The notes under the pieces are model-generated. The model saw only the letters and a list, made by a program, of their open reading frames with translations, did no database searches and had not been told where the DNA came from. Position numbers and translations under genes: made by a program. From contig DDNW01000156.1 of the NCBI GenBank assembly GCA_002341345.1, positions 14,532-41,796 on the forward strand: a DNA stretch of 27,265 nt. Direction: 5' to 3'. Shown one piece after another: positions 7,099 through 15,148 of the stretch (the stretch's first letter is position 1; each line of letters begins with the position of its first letter). This stretch comes from Erythrobacter sp. UBA2510. Lineage in GTDB: Bacteria > Pseudomonadota > Alphaproteobacteria > Sphingomonadales > Sphingomonadaceae.

Positions 7099-8151
7099 TT
7101 GATTGGCGGCATCGAGAAAGGCTGTGAATTGGTCGAGGTTTTTGCCCACGCTGAAGATGGTTCTCGTAATACGCTTAGCGAGATAAGCAGATTGTCGGCC
7201 ATAGTCGAACCTAACCATTTTTTCGGCTGTTACGCCTACGCTACTCAATCTGGAGTGTATTCATTTGAACAGCGCATGGGCGACCAATTTTGGGATGCAG
7301 TGGCGACCAGGTGGCTGCTGGGCATAGATTACGGTCGTACGCAACCAGAGGCGTTACGTCGTCTTTCCGGGAAGCCAAACTCTGAAATTCGGATTCACGA
7401 CGGAACTTGGATCATCGGAAGAAATGGCTTCATACCACGACGAGACTTTCATCCCAAGGCCGCTATCCTTTCAAACCTGGAGGGCGGTCGGGCCGCAGTG
7501 GTTGTCGGCTCCGGCAACTTCTCTTCCAACGGACTACATCGGAGCATCGAAGCTGGAAGCTCTCTGCACATGGACTCCGAAGCCGCTCAAACCGAGAACA
7601 TTGGACAGTTCAGGCAGGTCATGGAAGATTTATGGGAAACTGCGAGCCCGTTGAATGAAGTTCTAACCGAATATGATGAGAATTGGCAGGAGGAGTTTTC
7701 TTGGGCGTCCAAGGCCGACGAAGTCGATGTAGATGGGACGCCAATCTTTTGGATCGAAGCGGGCTATGTCACCCAAAACCGAGGGCCAGATCGACCGGGA
7801 AATCAGATTGATTTTCCTCGTGGAATGAATCGCTTTTTTGGATTCAATGCTCCCGACAATCAGCCTCTTAACTCGGTAATTGGGGAGGTGCGTATGCAAA
7901 CTGCGGTTGGCGACGCTATCACCCGCAATCTCAGGCTGGGCAATAACTCGATGGAGAAGATGTCTCTGCCGATCCCAGAAACCCATGGCTTTGACAACTA
8001 CGACGGCAAGATCCTCGTCTTCGAAAGGGATGGCACCGCCTTCAATTTATACGCCCTTGAGAATGAGGACTTTTCCGCCGCCTTCGGCAGTAAGATTGCC
8101 AATGTGCAGTCGATGGGCAGTGGGCGACAATACGGCATTGTCATCACCTAG
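7099..8151 (+). CDS. PLD-superfamily nuclease-like protein
   Basis: The protein is 350 residues and would start at TTG 7099, only 8 bases after the methyltransferase stop; no better start is visible. The recognisable core is HPKAAILSN (H118, K120) followed by VGSGNFSSNGL (137-146). This is the arrangement of one HxK...GSxN half-site of phospholipase D-type nucleases, in which two such sites, usually from a dimer, hydrolyse phosphodiesters. The usual Asp of HxKxxxxD is replaced by Asn/Leu here. Its position beside a methyltransferase and helicase suggests it is the cutting subunit, similar in kind to DrmC of DISARM, but the rest of DISARM (DrmA/DrmB) is absent. The frame ends early: the following 84 bases in another frame encode a plausible C-terminal tail (see findings). 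Confidence 0.78.
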   Translation: MIGGIEKGCELVEVFAHAEDGSRNTLSEISRLSAIVEPNHFFGCYAYATQSGVYSFEQRMGDQFWDAVATRWLLGIDYGRTQPEALRRLSGKPNSEIRIHDGTWIIGRNGFIPRRDFHPKAAILSNLEGGRAAVVVGSGNFSSNGLHRSIEAGSSLHMDSEAAQTENIGQFRQVMEDLWETASPLNEVLTEYDENWQEEFSWASKADEVDVDGTPIFWIEAGYVTQNRGPDRPGNQIDFPRGMNRFFGFNAPDNQPLNSVIGEVRMQTAVGDAITRNLRLGNNSMEKMSLPIPETHGFDNYDGKILVFERDGTAFNLYALENEDFSAAFGSKIANVQSMGSGRQYGIVIT

Positions 8152-8285
8152 CTCGCGAAACCGGCGTGACCTGGCACGAAAAGGGCGGCGGCAGCTGGCC
8201 GTCACCGCCAGCATGGGCATTGAAATTCCTGGAAAATTAACTCGTCTAATTAGGTGGCACTGCCAAGCGAATGCTGTTATGAATA

Positions 8286-8301
8286 CAGGTGATTACACCT
8301 G
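8286..8301. promoter_or_regulatory. Perfect inverted repeat upstream of the RHH antitoxin (probable operator)
   Basis: CAGGTG-ATTA-CACCTG is a perfect 6+6 inverted repeat with a 4-base spacer. It ends 20 bases before the antitoxin ATG and just before its ribosome site (AGGAG at 8311-8315). RHH antitoxins normally bind short palindromes at their own promoter, so this is the expected autoregulatory site. It also implies a second promoter inside the larger operon. Confidence 0.6.
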
Positions 8302-8321
8302 CATCATCACAGGAGCTAGCT

Positions 8322-8579
8322 ATGGGACATGAACCGGCCACTTCTCCCATCACCATTCGCGCGGCGAAGGAGATGGTGAGCGAGATCGATTCCATCGCCC
8401 ATGCTCTCGACCGTTCGCGCAATTACGTCATCAATCAGGCGCTGCAGCAATATCTGGAAGCCAATGCCTGGCAGGTGGAGCGTATCAAGGAAGGGATTGC
8501 GGACGCACGCGCGGGCCGTGTCCATCCTGCCGATGATGTCCATGCGGATATCGCCGCGAAACATGGCTTTGGCCGCTGA
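8322..8579 (+). CDS. RHH (CopG/ParD-like) antitoxin
   Basis: The protein is 85 residues from ATG 8322, chosen because AGGAG sits 6 bases upstream; the longer GTG start at 8289 lies inside the palindrome. Residues 9-50 show the ribbon-helix-helix pattern: ITIRAAKEMVSEIDSIAHAL, then DRSRNYVINQALQQYL. The C-terminal part (VERIKEGIADARAGRVHPADDV) is the typical toxin-wrapping tail of ParD-like antitoxins. It would dimerise, repress its own promoter through the 8286-8301 palindrome, and neutralise the ParE-like toxin. The stop TGA overlaps the toxin ATG (TGATG), so the two are translationally coupled. Confidence 0.9.
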   Translation: MGHEPATSPITIRAAKEMVSEIDSIAHALDRSRNYVINQALQQYLEANAWQVERIKEGIADARAGRVHPADDVHADIAAKHGFGR

Positions 8580-8893
8580 TGCGGGTCATCTATTCGAGTG
8601 CCGCCCGGCGCGATCTTGATGCGATTATCGACTATATCTCGCTTGAAGACCGGGCCGCGGCGGAGCGGGTTTTCTACGCGATTTCCGATAGCGTCAGCAG
8701 GCTGGGCGATTACCCCAATATGGGCCATGTCGGCCGCGTTCCCGATACGCGGGAGCTTTCCGTGACGGGATTGCCCTATATCGTCGTCTATGAAGTTTCC
8801 GCCGAGGCGGTGACCGTGCTGGCCGTCTTCCACGGCGCGCGCGATCTGGCCCGTGCGATGGCAGACAGAACAAAAGGGATGCCCGACACATGA
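8579..8893 (+). CDS. RelE/ParE-family toxin
   Basis: The 104-residue protein has the ParE fold signature: a front strand VIYSSAARRDLDAIIDYI, a helix with AAERVFYAI, then YPNMGHVGRV, a strand LPYIVVYEV and a final VLAVFHGARD. ParE toxins poison DNA gyrase, whereas RelE relatives cut mRNA. The missing RelE catalytic triad and the HGARD ending favour ParE. It starts on the antitoxin stop, and its own stop overlaps the helicase ATG by four bases (ATGA). The toxin is therefore translationally tied to the defence helicase, which is unusual for a stand-alone addiction module. Confidence 0.9.
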   Translation: MRVIYSSAARRDLDAIIDYISLEDRAAAERVFYAISDSVSRLGDYPNMGHVGRVPDTRELSVTGLPYIVVYEVSAEAVTVLAVFHGARDLARAMADRTKGMPDT

Positions 8894-10932
8894 CCAAGAC
8901 CGTCCCTTCCGTATCTGTCAGCTATGCGCAGAGTGGTGCCTCCACCAAGTCGAACGAGCTGGGCATGCGCCCGATGCAGGAACGCGCCTTCGAAAAGCGG
9001 GGTGAGCAATATCTGCTGATCAAGTCGCCGCCGGCATCAGGCAAGAGCCGCGCGCTGATGTTCATCGCGCTCGACAAGCTGACCAATCAGGATTTGCGCC
9101 AGGCGATCATCGTGGTGCCGGAAAAGTCCATCGGCTCCAGCTTCAATGACGAACCGCTTTCGCAATATGGCTTTTGGGCAGACTGGCATGTGGAGCCGCG
9201 CTGGAACCTGTGCAACGCACCGGGCACCGATGGCGGCAAGGTCAACGCGCTGGGCAGCTTTCTGGAAAGCGACGACAAGGTGCTGGTCTGCACCCATGCG
9301 ACCTTCCGTTTCGCGGTCGACAAGTTCGGCGTCGAAGCCTTCGACAATTGCCTGATCGCGGTGGACGAGTTTCACCACGTCTCCGCCAATCCGGACAACA
9401 GGCTGGGCACACATCTGGGCGAGCTGATCGCGCGCGACAAGGTGCATATCGTCGCGATGACCGGATCCTATTTCCGCGGTGACGCGGAAGCCGTGCTGGC
9501 CCCGCAGGACGAGGCGCGCTTCGACAGCGTGACCTACACCTATTACGAGCAGCTCAACGGCTATGAGCATCTGAAGAGCCTCGATATCGGCTATTTCTTC
9601 TACTCGGGGCCGTATTCCGACAGCATCCTGGAGGTGCTCGATCCGGCGGAAAAGACCATCATCCACATCCCCAGCGTCAACTCGCGTGAAAGCACGAAGG
9701 ACAAGCATCGGGAGGTGGAGCACATCATCGAGGAGCTGGGCGACTGGCTGGGCACCGATGATGCGACCGGGTTCCAGCTGGTCAGGACGGCAGACGGGCG
9801 CACTCTGCGGATTGCCGACCTGGTTGACGATGATCCGGGTAAGCGCGATCGCGTGTCGGCGGCGCTGAAGGACGCCAGCCAGAAGAACAACCGCGATCAT
9901 GTCGATATCATCATCGCGCTGGGCATGGCCAAGGAAGGGTTTGACTGGATCTGGTGCCAGCATGCGCTGACCGTGGGCTATCGCGCCAGTCTGACCGAAA
10001 TCGTCCAGATCATCGGCCGCGCGACCCGCGATGCGCCCGGCAAGGCCCGCGCCCGTTTTACCAACCTCATTGCCGAACCTGATGCGGCCGAGAGCGTGGT
10101 GACAGAGGCCATCAACGACACGCTGAAAGCCATCGCGGCCAGTCTGCTGATGGAACAAGTTCTGGCTCCGCGTTTCGAGTTCAAGCCAAAGACGCCGACC
10201 AGCCAAGCAGACCCCGATTTCGACTATGGCGAAGCCGGATACGACAAGGATCGCTGCAATGTCGGCTTCAACGAGGAGCGCGGCACATATCAGATCGAAA
10301 TCAAGGGGCTGGCAGAACCCAAGAGTCCCGAGGCGGAGCGAATTTGCCGCGAGGATCTGAACGAGGTGATCGCCACCTTCGTGCAGGACAAACGCTCAAT
10401 TGAGCGTGGCTTGTTCGATGAGGAGCTGGTACCTGAAGAACTCACCCAGGTGCGTCTGGGCAAGATCATCAAGGACAAGTACCCAGAGCTGGATGACGAA
10501 GATCAGGAAGCGGTGCGCCAACATGCCATCGCCGCGCTTAACCTTACCCAGCAAGCCGCACGCATTGCCGCTGGCGATGACAAGGAAGCCAGCGCCAACA
10601 CCGCGCTGATTGATGGCGTGCGCAAGTTCGCGATGGATGTGCGCGAGCTCGACATTGATCTGATCGACCGGATCAACCCGTTCGGAGAGGCCTACGCCAT
10701 CCTCGCCAAGACCATGAGCGAGGACAGCCTGAAACAGGTTGCCGCCGCCATTTCCGCCAAGCGCACCAGCCTCACGCCCGAAGAGGCAAAGGAACTGGCT
10801 GTGCGTGCGGTTCGCTTCAAGAAGGAGCGAGGGCGCCTGCCGTCGATCAGCTCGGCCGATGCCTGGGAAAAGCGCATGGCGGAAGGCGCAGCGGCATTTG
10901 TCCGGTTCAAGGATGAGGGCCGCTATGAGTGA
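8890..10932 (+). CDS. SF2 DEAD/DEAH-box helicase-like ATPase of the defence locus
   Basis: The protein has 680 residues. Superfamily 2 motifs are present in order: Walker A SPPASGKS (46-53), DEFHH as motif II (D159-E160-F161-H162), TGSY as motif III (191-194), and QIIGRATR as motif VI (373-380). The first RecA lobe is about 25-215 and the second about 225-400. The remaining 280 residues are helical and charged and match nothing I know. It would translocate on or remodel DNA and supply the motor for the methyltransferase/nuclease partners. Its start overlaps the ParE toxin stop, and its stop overlaps the start of the GIY-YIG gene by 8 bases, so it is made from the same message. The closest broad class is type I/III restriction or DISARM-like helicases; exact family unknown. 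Confidence 0.88.
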   Translation: MTKTVPSVSVSYAQSGASTKSNELGMRPMQERAFEKRGEQYLLIKSPPASGKSRALMFIALDKLTNQDLRQAIIVVPEKSIGSSFNDEPLSQYGFWADWHVEPRWNLCNAPGTDGGKVNALGSFLESDDKVLVCTHATFRFAVDKFGVEAFDNCLIAVDEFHHVSANPDNRLGTHLGELIARDKVHIVAMTGSYFRGDAEAVLAPQDEARFDSVTYTYYEQLNGYEHLKSLDIGYFFYSGPYSDSILEVLDPAEKTIIHIPSVNSRESTKDKHREVEHIIEELGDWLGTDDATGFQLVRTADGRTLRIADLVDDDPGKRDRVSAALKDASQKNNRDHVDIIIALGMAKEGFDWIWCQHALTVGYRASLTEIVQIIGRATRDAPGKARARFTNLIAEPDAAESVVTEAINDTLKAIAASLLMEQVLAPRFEFKPKTPTSQADPDFDYGEAGYDKDRCNVGFNEERGTYQIEIKGLAEPKSPEAERICREDLNEVIATFVQDKRSIERGLFDEELVPEELTQVRLGKIIKDKYPELDDEDQEAVRQHAIAALNLTQQAARIAAGDDKEASANTALIDGVRKFAMDVRELDIDLIDRINPFGEAYAILAKTMSEDSLKQVAAAISAKRTSLTPEEAKELAVRAVRFKKERGRLPSISSADAWEKRMAEGAAAFVRFKDEGRYE

Positions 10933-12133
10933 CCTCGATCTCGACGACCTGCGCAACGAACTGGCGGACTTCGCCCAGCCCGAAAAGAAGGTCCAGCGTT
11001 CAGCAAAGGAAGAGCGCGTCATCGCGGGTTTCGAAGAAATCCAGCGCTTCGTCGATCAGAACGGCCGAGCACCGCTGCACGGCGAAGAGCGGGATATATT
11101 CGAGCGCCTCTACGCGGTCCGCCTGGATCGTCTACGCGGCCTATCCGAGTATCACGAACTCTTGATGCCCCTCGATCATCAGAGTCTGCTGACGGCAGCG
11201 GAACCCACTCCATCGGTGCCGATAGAGGACATGGAAGACGACGAATTGCTTGCCGAACTCGATGGCGCGGCGGGCAGCTCCGATATCACACAGCTGCGCC
11301 ATGTCCGATCGGCTACGGAGAAGCGCGCCGCCGAGGAAATTGCCTACCGCGAACGGTGCGAGGATTTTGACCGGTTCAAACCGCTATTAGATGCTGTGCA
11401 GGCCGATCTCGATGCCGGGACCAGAACCACGCGCCCTTTTGTTAAAGACTCTGGGTTCCTTAAGGCAGATATCGGCGAAGGGCAGTTCTTCATACTTGGC
11501 GGACAGATCGCATATGTTGCGCATGTTGGAGAGCCGATCAAAGCCCCCAATGGTGAGACCGATGCGCGGCTACGTGTGATCTATTCCAACGGGACTGAGA
11601 GCGATCTGCTACTGCGTTCTCTGCAGCGGGCACTTTACAAGGACGAAGCTGGCCGCCGCATCACCGAACCAACTGCTGGCCCGCTTTTCACCAGCGAAAA
11701 CGACGAGGAGGATCTTGCCAGCGGAACAATCTACGTTCTGCGGAGCAAATCAGACGACCCTCGCATCGCACAGCATCGAAACGTGCTCCATAAGATCGGC
11801 GTGACCGGCGGTAAGGTCGATAAGCGGATCGCCAATGCAGAGCTGGATCCGACCTATTTGATGGCCGATGTCGAAGTCGTCGCAACTTATGAGCTGTTCA
11901 ACATCAACCGCGTGAGGCTCGAGAAGCTGATCCACCGCCTGTTCGGTCGAGCTAGGCTGAACATCGAGATTCAGGATCGCTTCGGGAATCATGTCTCACC
12001 GCGCGAATGGTTCCTTGTCCCGCTCTTCGTCATCGATGAGGCCGTAGAGAAGATCAAAGACGGCTCGATCACCCAATTCTCCTACGATCCGGACGCGGCA
12101 AAATTAGTAGGCAGACCAGTGGGATCGAACTAG
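10925..12133 (+). CDS. GIY-YIG nuclease-like protein with C-terminal T5orf172/MUG113 domain
   Basis: The start is ATG 10925 (8-base overlap with the helicase stop), giving 402 residues. Residues 1-260 are an acidic, helical region with no known domain. The C-terminal 140 residues carry the GIY-YIG core: GTIYVL (267-272), KIGVTGG (290-296), R301 in KVDKRIANAE and E333 in RLEKLIHRLF. They continue to VSPREWFLVPL, typical of the T5orf172 (MUG113) subfamily. This fold makes single-strand DNA cuts. Being last in the operon and coupled to the helicase, it is a second candidate cutting component. The N-terminal half could bind the helicase or DNA. No terminator was clearly found after it. Confidence 0.85.
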   Translation: MSDLDLDDLRNELADFAQPEKKVQRSAKEERVIAGFEEIQRFVDQNGRAPLHGEERDIFERLYAVRLDRLRGLSEYHELLMPLDHQSLLTAAEPTPSVPIEDMEDDELLAELDGAAGSSDITQLRHVRSATEKRAAEEIAYRERCEDFDRFKPLLDAVQADLDAGTRTTRPFVKDSGFLKADIGEGQFFILGGQIAYVAHVGEPIKAPNGETDARLRVIYSNGTESDLLLRSLQRALYKDEAGRRITEPTAGPLFTSENDEEDLASGTIYVLRSKSDDPRIAQHRNVLHKIGVTGGKVDKRIANAELDPTYLMADVEVVATYELFNINRVRLEKLIHRLFGRARLNIEIQDRFGNHVSPREWFLVPLFVIDEAVEKIKDGSITQFSYDPDAAKLVGRPVGSN

Positions 12134-12243
12134 CCTCGATACATTGGACTTACGTAAAGCCCCACATCACAGCTGGTGGTGGCATCTAGGATGATTCGGC
12201 GCGACAGCTTCCGATTTAACTTATCGACTAGGCGATTGTTGGC

Positions 12244-12624
12244 TTATGCCAGATCAACTCCCTGCACCTCATCGATCGCCGATAGTACGTCTACCAGCTG
12301 AGCGCGCAGGCCTGCGAGCCCGACCGCAAGCAGAAGATCGCGCCGATCCGCCAGCTCAAGCACTGTCCGCAAGATCTGGTCAGAATGACGCATCAGGATG
12401 ACGAGATTGTCCGCGCTTGGGCTGTTCTTTCCATCGAACCAGTTTCGCACCGCCCGCTCGTTGGAGTTGGTAAGCTTCGCGACGGTTTTGACCGACGATG
12501 GCAGCGCACCGAATTCCTGTTTGAGCGCAAGTGCAAGCGCTTGGCTCAATGCCGATGGCGACAATTCCGGAAAAGTTTTTCCTGATTTCGACCGAAGACT
12601 TCGGTCCTTCTTGGTGAACGACAT
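12244..12624 (-). CDS. HTH DNA-binding protein divergent from the serine recombinase
   Basis: The protein has 126 residues. The centre reads like a helix-turn-helix: VKTVAKLTNSNERAVRNWF followed by DGKNSPSADNLVILMRHS, which resembles an XRE/Cro-type domain reading target sequence and packing on long helices. The N terminus is basic. It starts from ATG 12624 with GGGAG upstream. It is transcribed away from the serine recombinase across a 74-base gap with an imperfect dyad, so it is probably the regulator of that recombinase operon. Function beyond DNA binding is unknown. Confidence 0.72.
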   Translation of the reverse strand: MSFTKKDRSLRSKSGKTFPELSPSALSQALALALKQEFGALPSSVKTVAKLTNSNERAVRNWFDGKNSPSADNLVILMRHSDQILRTVLELADRRDLLLAVGLAGLRAQLVDVLSAIDEVQGVDLA

Positions 12625-12652
12625 ACCGTTGAACTCCCAATAAATATTCGAG

Positions 12653-12673
12653 GGAATCGAAGGGTTTCATTCC
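12653..12673. promoter_or_regulatory. Imperfect dyad in the divergent HTH/recombinase promoter region
   Basis: GGAATCGAA-GGG-TTTCATTCC is an inverted repeat with 7 of 9 pairs matching. It sits in the 74-base gap between the HTH gene and the serine recombinase gene, 26 bases before the latter. It is a reasonable operator for the adjacent HTH protein. No experimental link exists. Confidence 0.4.
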
Positions 12674-12698
12674 GTGAGAAAATGAAAGTATCGGGCAG

Positions 12699-14267
12699 AT
12701 GCAATCGGCCAAAGAAGAACAAAATAAAGACCATGAAGGGCCGCTAATTCGAGCCGCGCAATATGTGCGCATGTCGACCGAGCATCAGAAATACTCGACC
12801 GAGAACCAAGCAGAGATCATTGCGCAATATGCCGCACGCCGCGGCTTCGAGATCGTCAAGACCTATGAGGACTCCGGGAAGAGCGGGCTTAAGCTCGAAG
12901 GGCGTTTGGCACTGCAGCAGCTGATCGAAGATGTCCGATGCGGGGCAGCCGATTTCGAGGCGGTGCTCGTCTACGATGTGAGCCGCTGGGGCCGATTCCA
13001 AGACGCCGACGAAAGCGCATACTACGAGTTCATCTGCCGCGAGGGCGGCATCACCGTCCACTATTGCGCCGAGCAGTTCGAGAATGATGGTAGCCTTAGT
13101 GCTACCATCATCAAGAGCATGAAGCGCGCGATGGCCGGCGAATACAGCCGGGAGCTGTCCGCCAAGGTCTTTACCGGACAATGCCGGTTAATACGGCTTG
13201 GCTACCGACAGGGTGGCCCAGCGGGCTTCGGCCTGCGGCGCGTGCTGGTCGACGAGCATGGCCGGGTGAAAGCCGAACTCGCTCGCGGCGAACACAAGAG
13301 CCTGCAGACCGACCGGGTGATCTTGCAGCCGGGACCGCCTGAGGAGGTCGAAACGGTCCGGCGGCTCTACCGCATGTTCGTCGTGCAGCAGCGCAGCGAA
13401 AGCGAGATCGCCGATGTACTCAACGCGGAGGGCCTTCGGACCGACCTTGGGCGGGAATGGACGCGCGGCACCGTCCACCAGATCCTGACCAATGAGAAAT
13501 ACATCGGTAACAACGTCTACAACCGCATCTCCTACAAGCTGAAGGCGAAGCGGGTCGCCAATCCGCCCGACATGTGGGTGCGCCAGGATGGCGCTTTCGA
13601 GCCGATCGTGGAGCAAGACTTCTTCGACGCAGCCCAACGCATCATTCAGGAACGCTCCCGTCGCTTTACCGATCAGGAATTGCTCGACCGCCTGTCACAA
13701 TTGTTTGCCGACAAGGGGTGGCTGTCGGGCGTGGTTATCGACGAATTGGAGGACATGCCGTCAAGTTCGACCTTCCGGCACCGCTTCGGAAGCCTGACCC
13801 GCGCATACGAACTCGTCGGCTACACGCCTACTCGCGACTACAGCTATATCGAGATCAACCGGGCGCTGCGCGCCATGCATCCCGAGATTGTCGCGTCGGT
13901 GGTCGGCGACATCGAAGCACAAGGCGGCACTGTCGAGCGGAATCCGGTATCGGACCTGCTGCGGATCAACGAGGAGTTTACCGTCGCACTTGTGATCGCC
14001 CGCTGCCACGTCTCGCCGGCAGGCGGGATGCGCTGGCAGGTTCGTTTCGACAGCGGCCTTCGTCCCGATCTGACCATTGCCGTCCGGATGGAAGACGATA
14101 ACCGGACGGTACGCGACTACTATTTGTTTCCGTGGCTGGATCTCAATCGGACACCGAAGCTCCGCCTCGCACCCGACAATGGCATCCTGCTCGATGCTTT
14201 CCGCTACGACAGCCTCGACGCATTCATCGAACTGACCCGTCGCACCTCGCTGAGGAAGGCAGCATGA
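12699..14267 (+). CDS. Large serine recombinase (resolvase/invertase family)
   Basis: The protein has 522 residues. The N-terminal catalytic domain contains YVRMSTEHQ with nucleophile S26, YDVSRWGRF with R96 and R99, and EYSRELSAKV at the start of the linking helix. A recombinase DNA-binding domain follows (about 160-290: GGPAGFGLRR, then RRLYRMFV, then LTNEKYIGNNVYN). After about residue 310 there is an unusual C-terminal region of about 200 residues, without the zinc ribbon seen in many large serine integrases. Such enzymes insert, excise or resolve DNA through a phosphoserine link. Its stop overlaps the next gene (ATGA), so it is coupled to two ParB-like genes. I recall this triplet as common in alphaproteobacteria, probably a self-mobilising element. 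Confidence 0.93.
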   Translation: MQSAKEEQNKDHEGPLIRAAQYVRMSTEHQKYSTENQAEIIAQYAARRGFEIVKTYEDSGKSGLKLEGRLALQQLIEDVRCGAADFEAVLVYDVSRWGRFQDADESAYYEFICREGGITVHYCAEQFENDGSLSATIIKSMKRAMAGEYSRELSAKVFTGQCRLIRLGYRQGGPAGFGLRRVLVDEHGRVKAELARGEHKSLQTDRVILQPGPPEEVETVRRLYRMFVVQQRSESEIADVLNAEGLRTDLGREWTRGTVHQILTNEKYIGNNVYNRISYKLKAKRVANPPDMWVRQDGAFEPIVEQDFFDAAQRIIQERSRRFTDQELLDRLSQLFADKGWLSGVVIDELEDMPSSSTFRHRFGSLTRAYELVGYTPTRDYSYIEINRALRAMHPEIVASVVGDIEAQGGTVERNPVSDLLRINEEFTVALVIARCHVSPAGGMRWQVRFDSGLRPDLTIAVRMEDDNRTVRDYYLFPWLDLNRTPKLRLAPDNGILLDAFRYDSLDAFIELTRRTSLRKAA

Positions 14268-15148
14268 GCGACGCGAGCACCGAAATCCGCCAGGTTCCAA
14301 TCGATCTCATTACGGTGCTCAATCCGCGTGTGCGCAACAAGCGCGTGTTTCAGGAACTGGTCGATTCCATTGCTGCGCTTGGCCTCAAGAAGCCGATCAC
14401 CGTCAGCCAGCGACCGGGCAAGAACCGCTACGATCTGGTCTGTGGTCAAGGCAGGCTCGAAGCATTCATTGCGCTCGGTGCTTCGGAGATACCGGCCATG
14501 GTTGTCGAAGCGACGGAAGAAGACTGTTTCGTCATGAGCCTGGTCGAGAATCTGGCTCGGCGCCAGCACAGCCCGCTCGAACTCGTCCATGGCATCGGAG
14601 AGCTGTCACAGCGCGGCTATTCGCACGCGGAAATCGCCAAGAAAGTCGGGTTCTCGGTCGACTATGTCGCAGCAATCTGTGTGCTGCTCGAGCAAGGCGA
14701 GGAGAAACTCATCAACGCGGTCGAGCGTGGCACCATTCCGCATTCGATCGCGATAGAGATCGCCAGAGCCAAGGAAGGCGAGGTCCAGAAAGCCCTCGCC
14801 GAGGCCTACGAGCAGAACAAGCTGCCTGGCAATCAGGTCCTCGCAATCCGGCAGATAATCGAGCAGCGCAAGGTGAGCGGCAAGCAGGTCCATCGCGGCT
14901 CGGGCAAGGATGTGCGAACGCGGCGGGTCAGTTCGGAAAGCCTGATCCGCTCCTACCAGCGCGAGACCGAGCGCCAGAAGCTCCTGATCAAGCGCGCTTC
15001 GCTGGCGCGCAGCCGCTTGCTGTTCGTGTCGAATGCTCTTCGCCGCCTGCTTGCGGATGAGCATTTCGTGACCCTGATGCGAGCAGAAGGCATCACCTCG
15101 TTGCCCGAAGCGCTGGCCGAGCGTGTTGGTACGCCGATTTCCTCATGA
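14264..15148 (+). CDS. ParB/RepB-family partition-like protein (first of two)
   Basis: The protein has 294 residues from ATG 14264, overlapping the recombinase stop by four bases. The ParB N-terminal domain is clear: VPIDLITVLNPRVRNKRVF, then SIAALGLKKPITVS, YDLVCGQGRLEAF (in place of GERRxRA), and FVMSLVENLARRQHSPLEL. An HTH follows (YSHAEIAKKVGFSVDYVAAI). ParB proteins bind parS-like sites and, in many cases, hydrolyse CTP to slide on DNA. No ParA/SopA ATPase is encoded nearby, so a classical partition role is unlikely. A role in recombination-site synapsis or regulation alongside the recombinase is plausible. The C-terminal part is basic and helical. Confidence 0.88.
   Translation: MSDASTEIRQVPIDLITVLNPRVRNKRVFQELVDSIAALGLKKPITVSQRPGKNRYDLVCGQGRLEAFIALGASEIPAMVVEATEEDCFVMSLVENLARRQHSPLELVHGIGELSQRGYSHAEIAKKVGFSVDYVAAICVLLEQGEEKLINAVERGTIPHSIAIEIARAKEGEVQKALAEAYEQNKLPGNQVLAIRQIIEQRKVSGKQVHRGSGKDVRTRRVSSESLIRSYQRETERQKLLIKRASLARSRLLFVSNALRRLLADEHFVTLMRAEGITSLPEALAERVGTPISS

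Noticed and set aside
8289..8321. Longer start (GTG 8289) for the RHH antitoxin
   Set aside because: It lies within the palindrome and has no ribosome site; ATG 8322 has AGGAG at the proper distance.
9037..10206. 389-residue open frame antisense to the helicase
   Set aside because: It overlaps the helicase gene, which has all motifs and start/stop overlaps with its neighbours. The frame is a by-product of high GC content and has no known domain.
10396..11022. 208-residue minus-strand open frame across the helicase/GIY-YIG junction
   Set aside because: It crosses two coupled real genes on the other strand; low complexity and no motif.
4361..12133. Calling the locus DISARM
   Set aside because: A methyltransferase, PLD protein and helicase are shared in kind, but no DUF1998 (DrmB) protein or DrmA-type helicase is seen.
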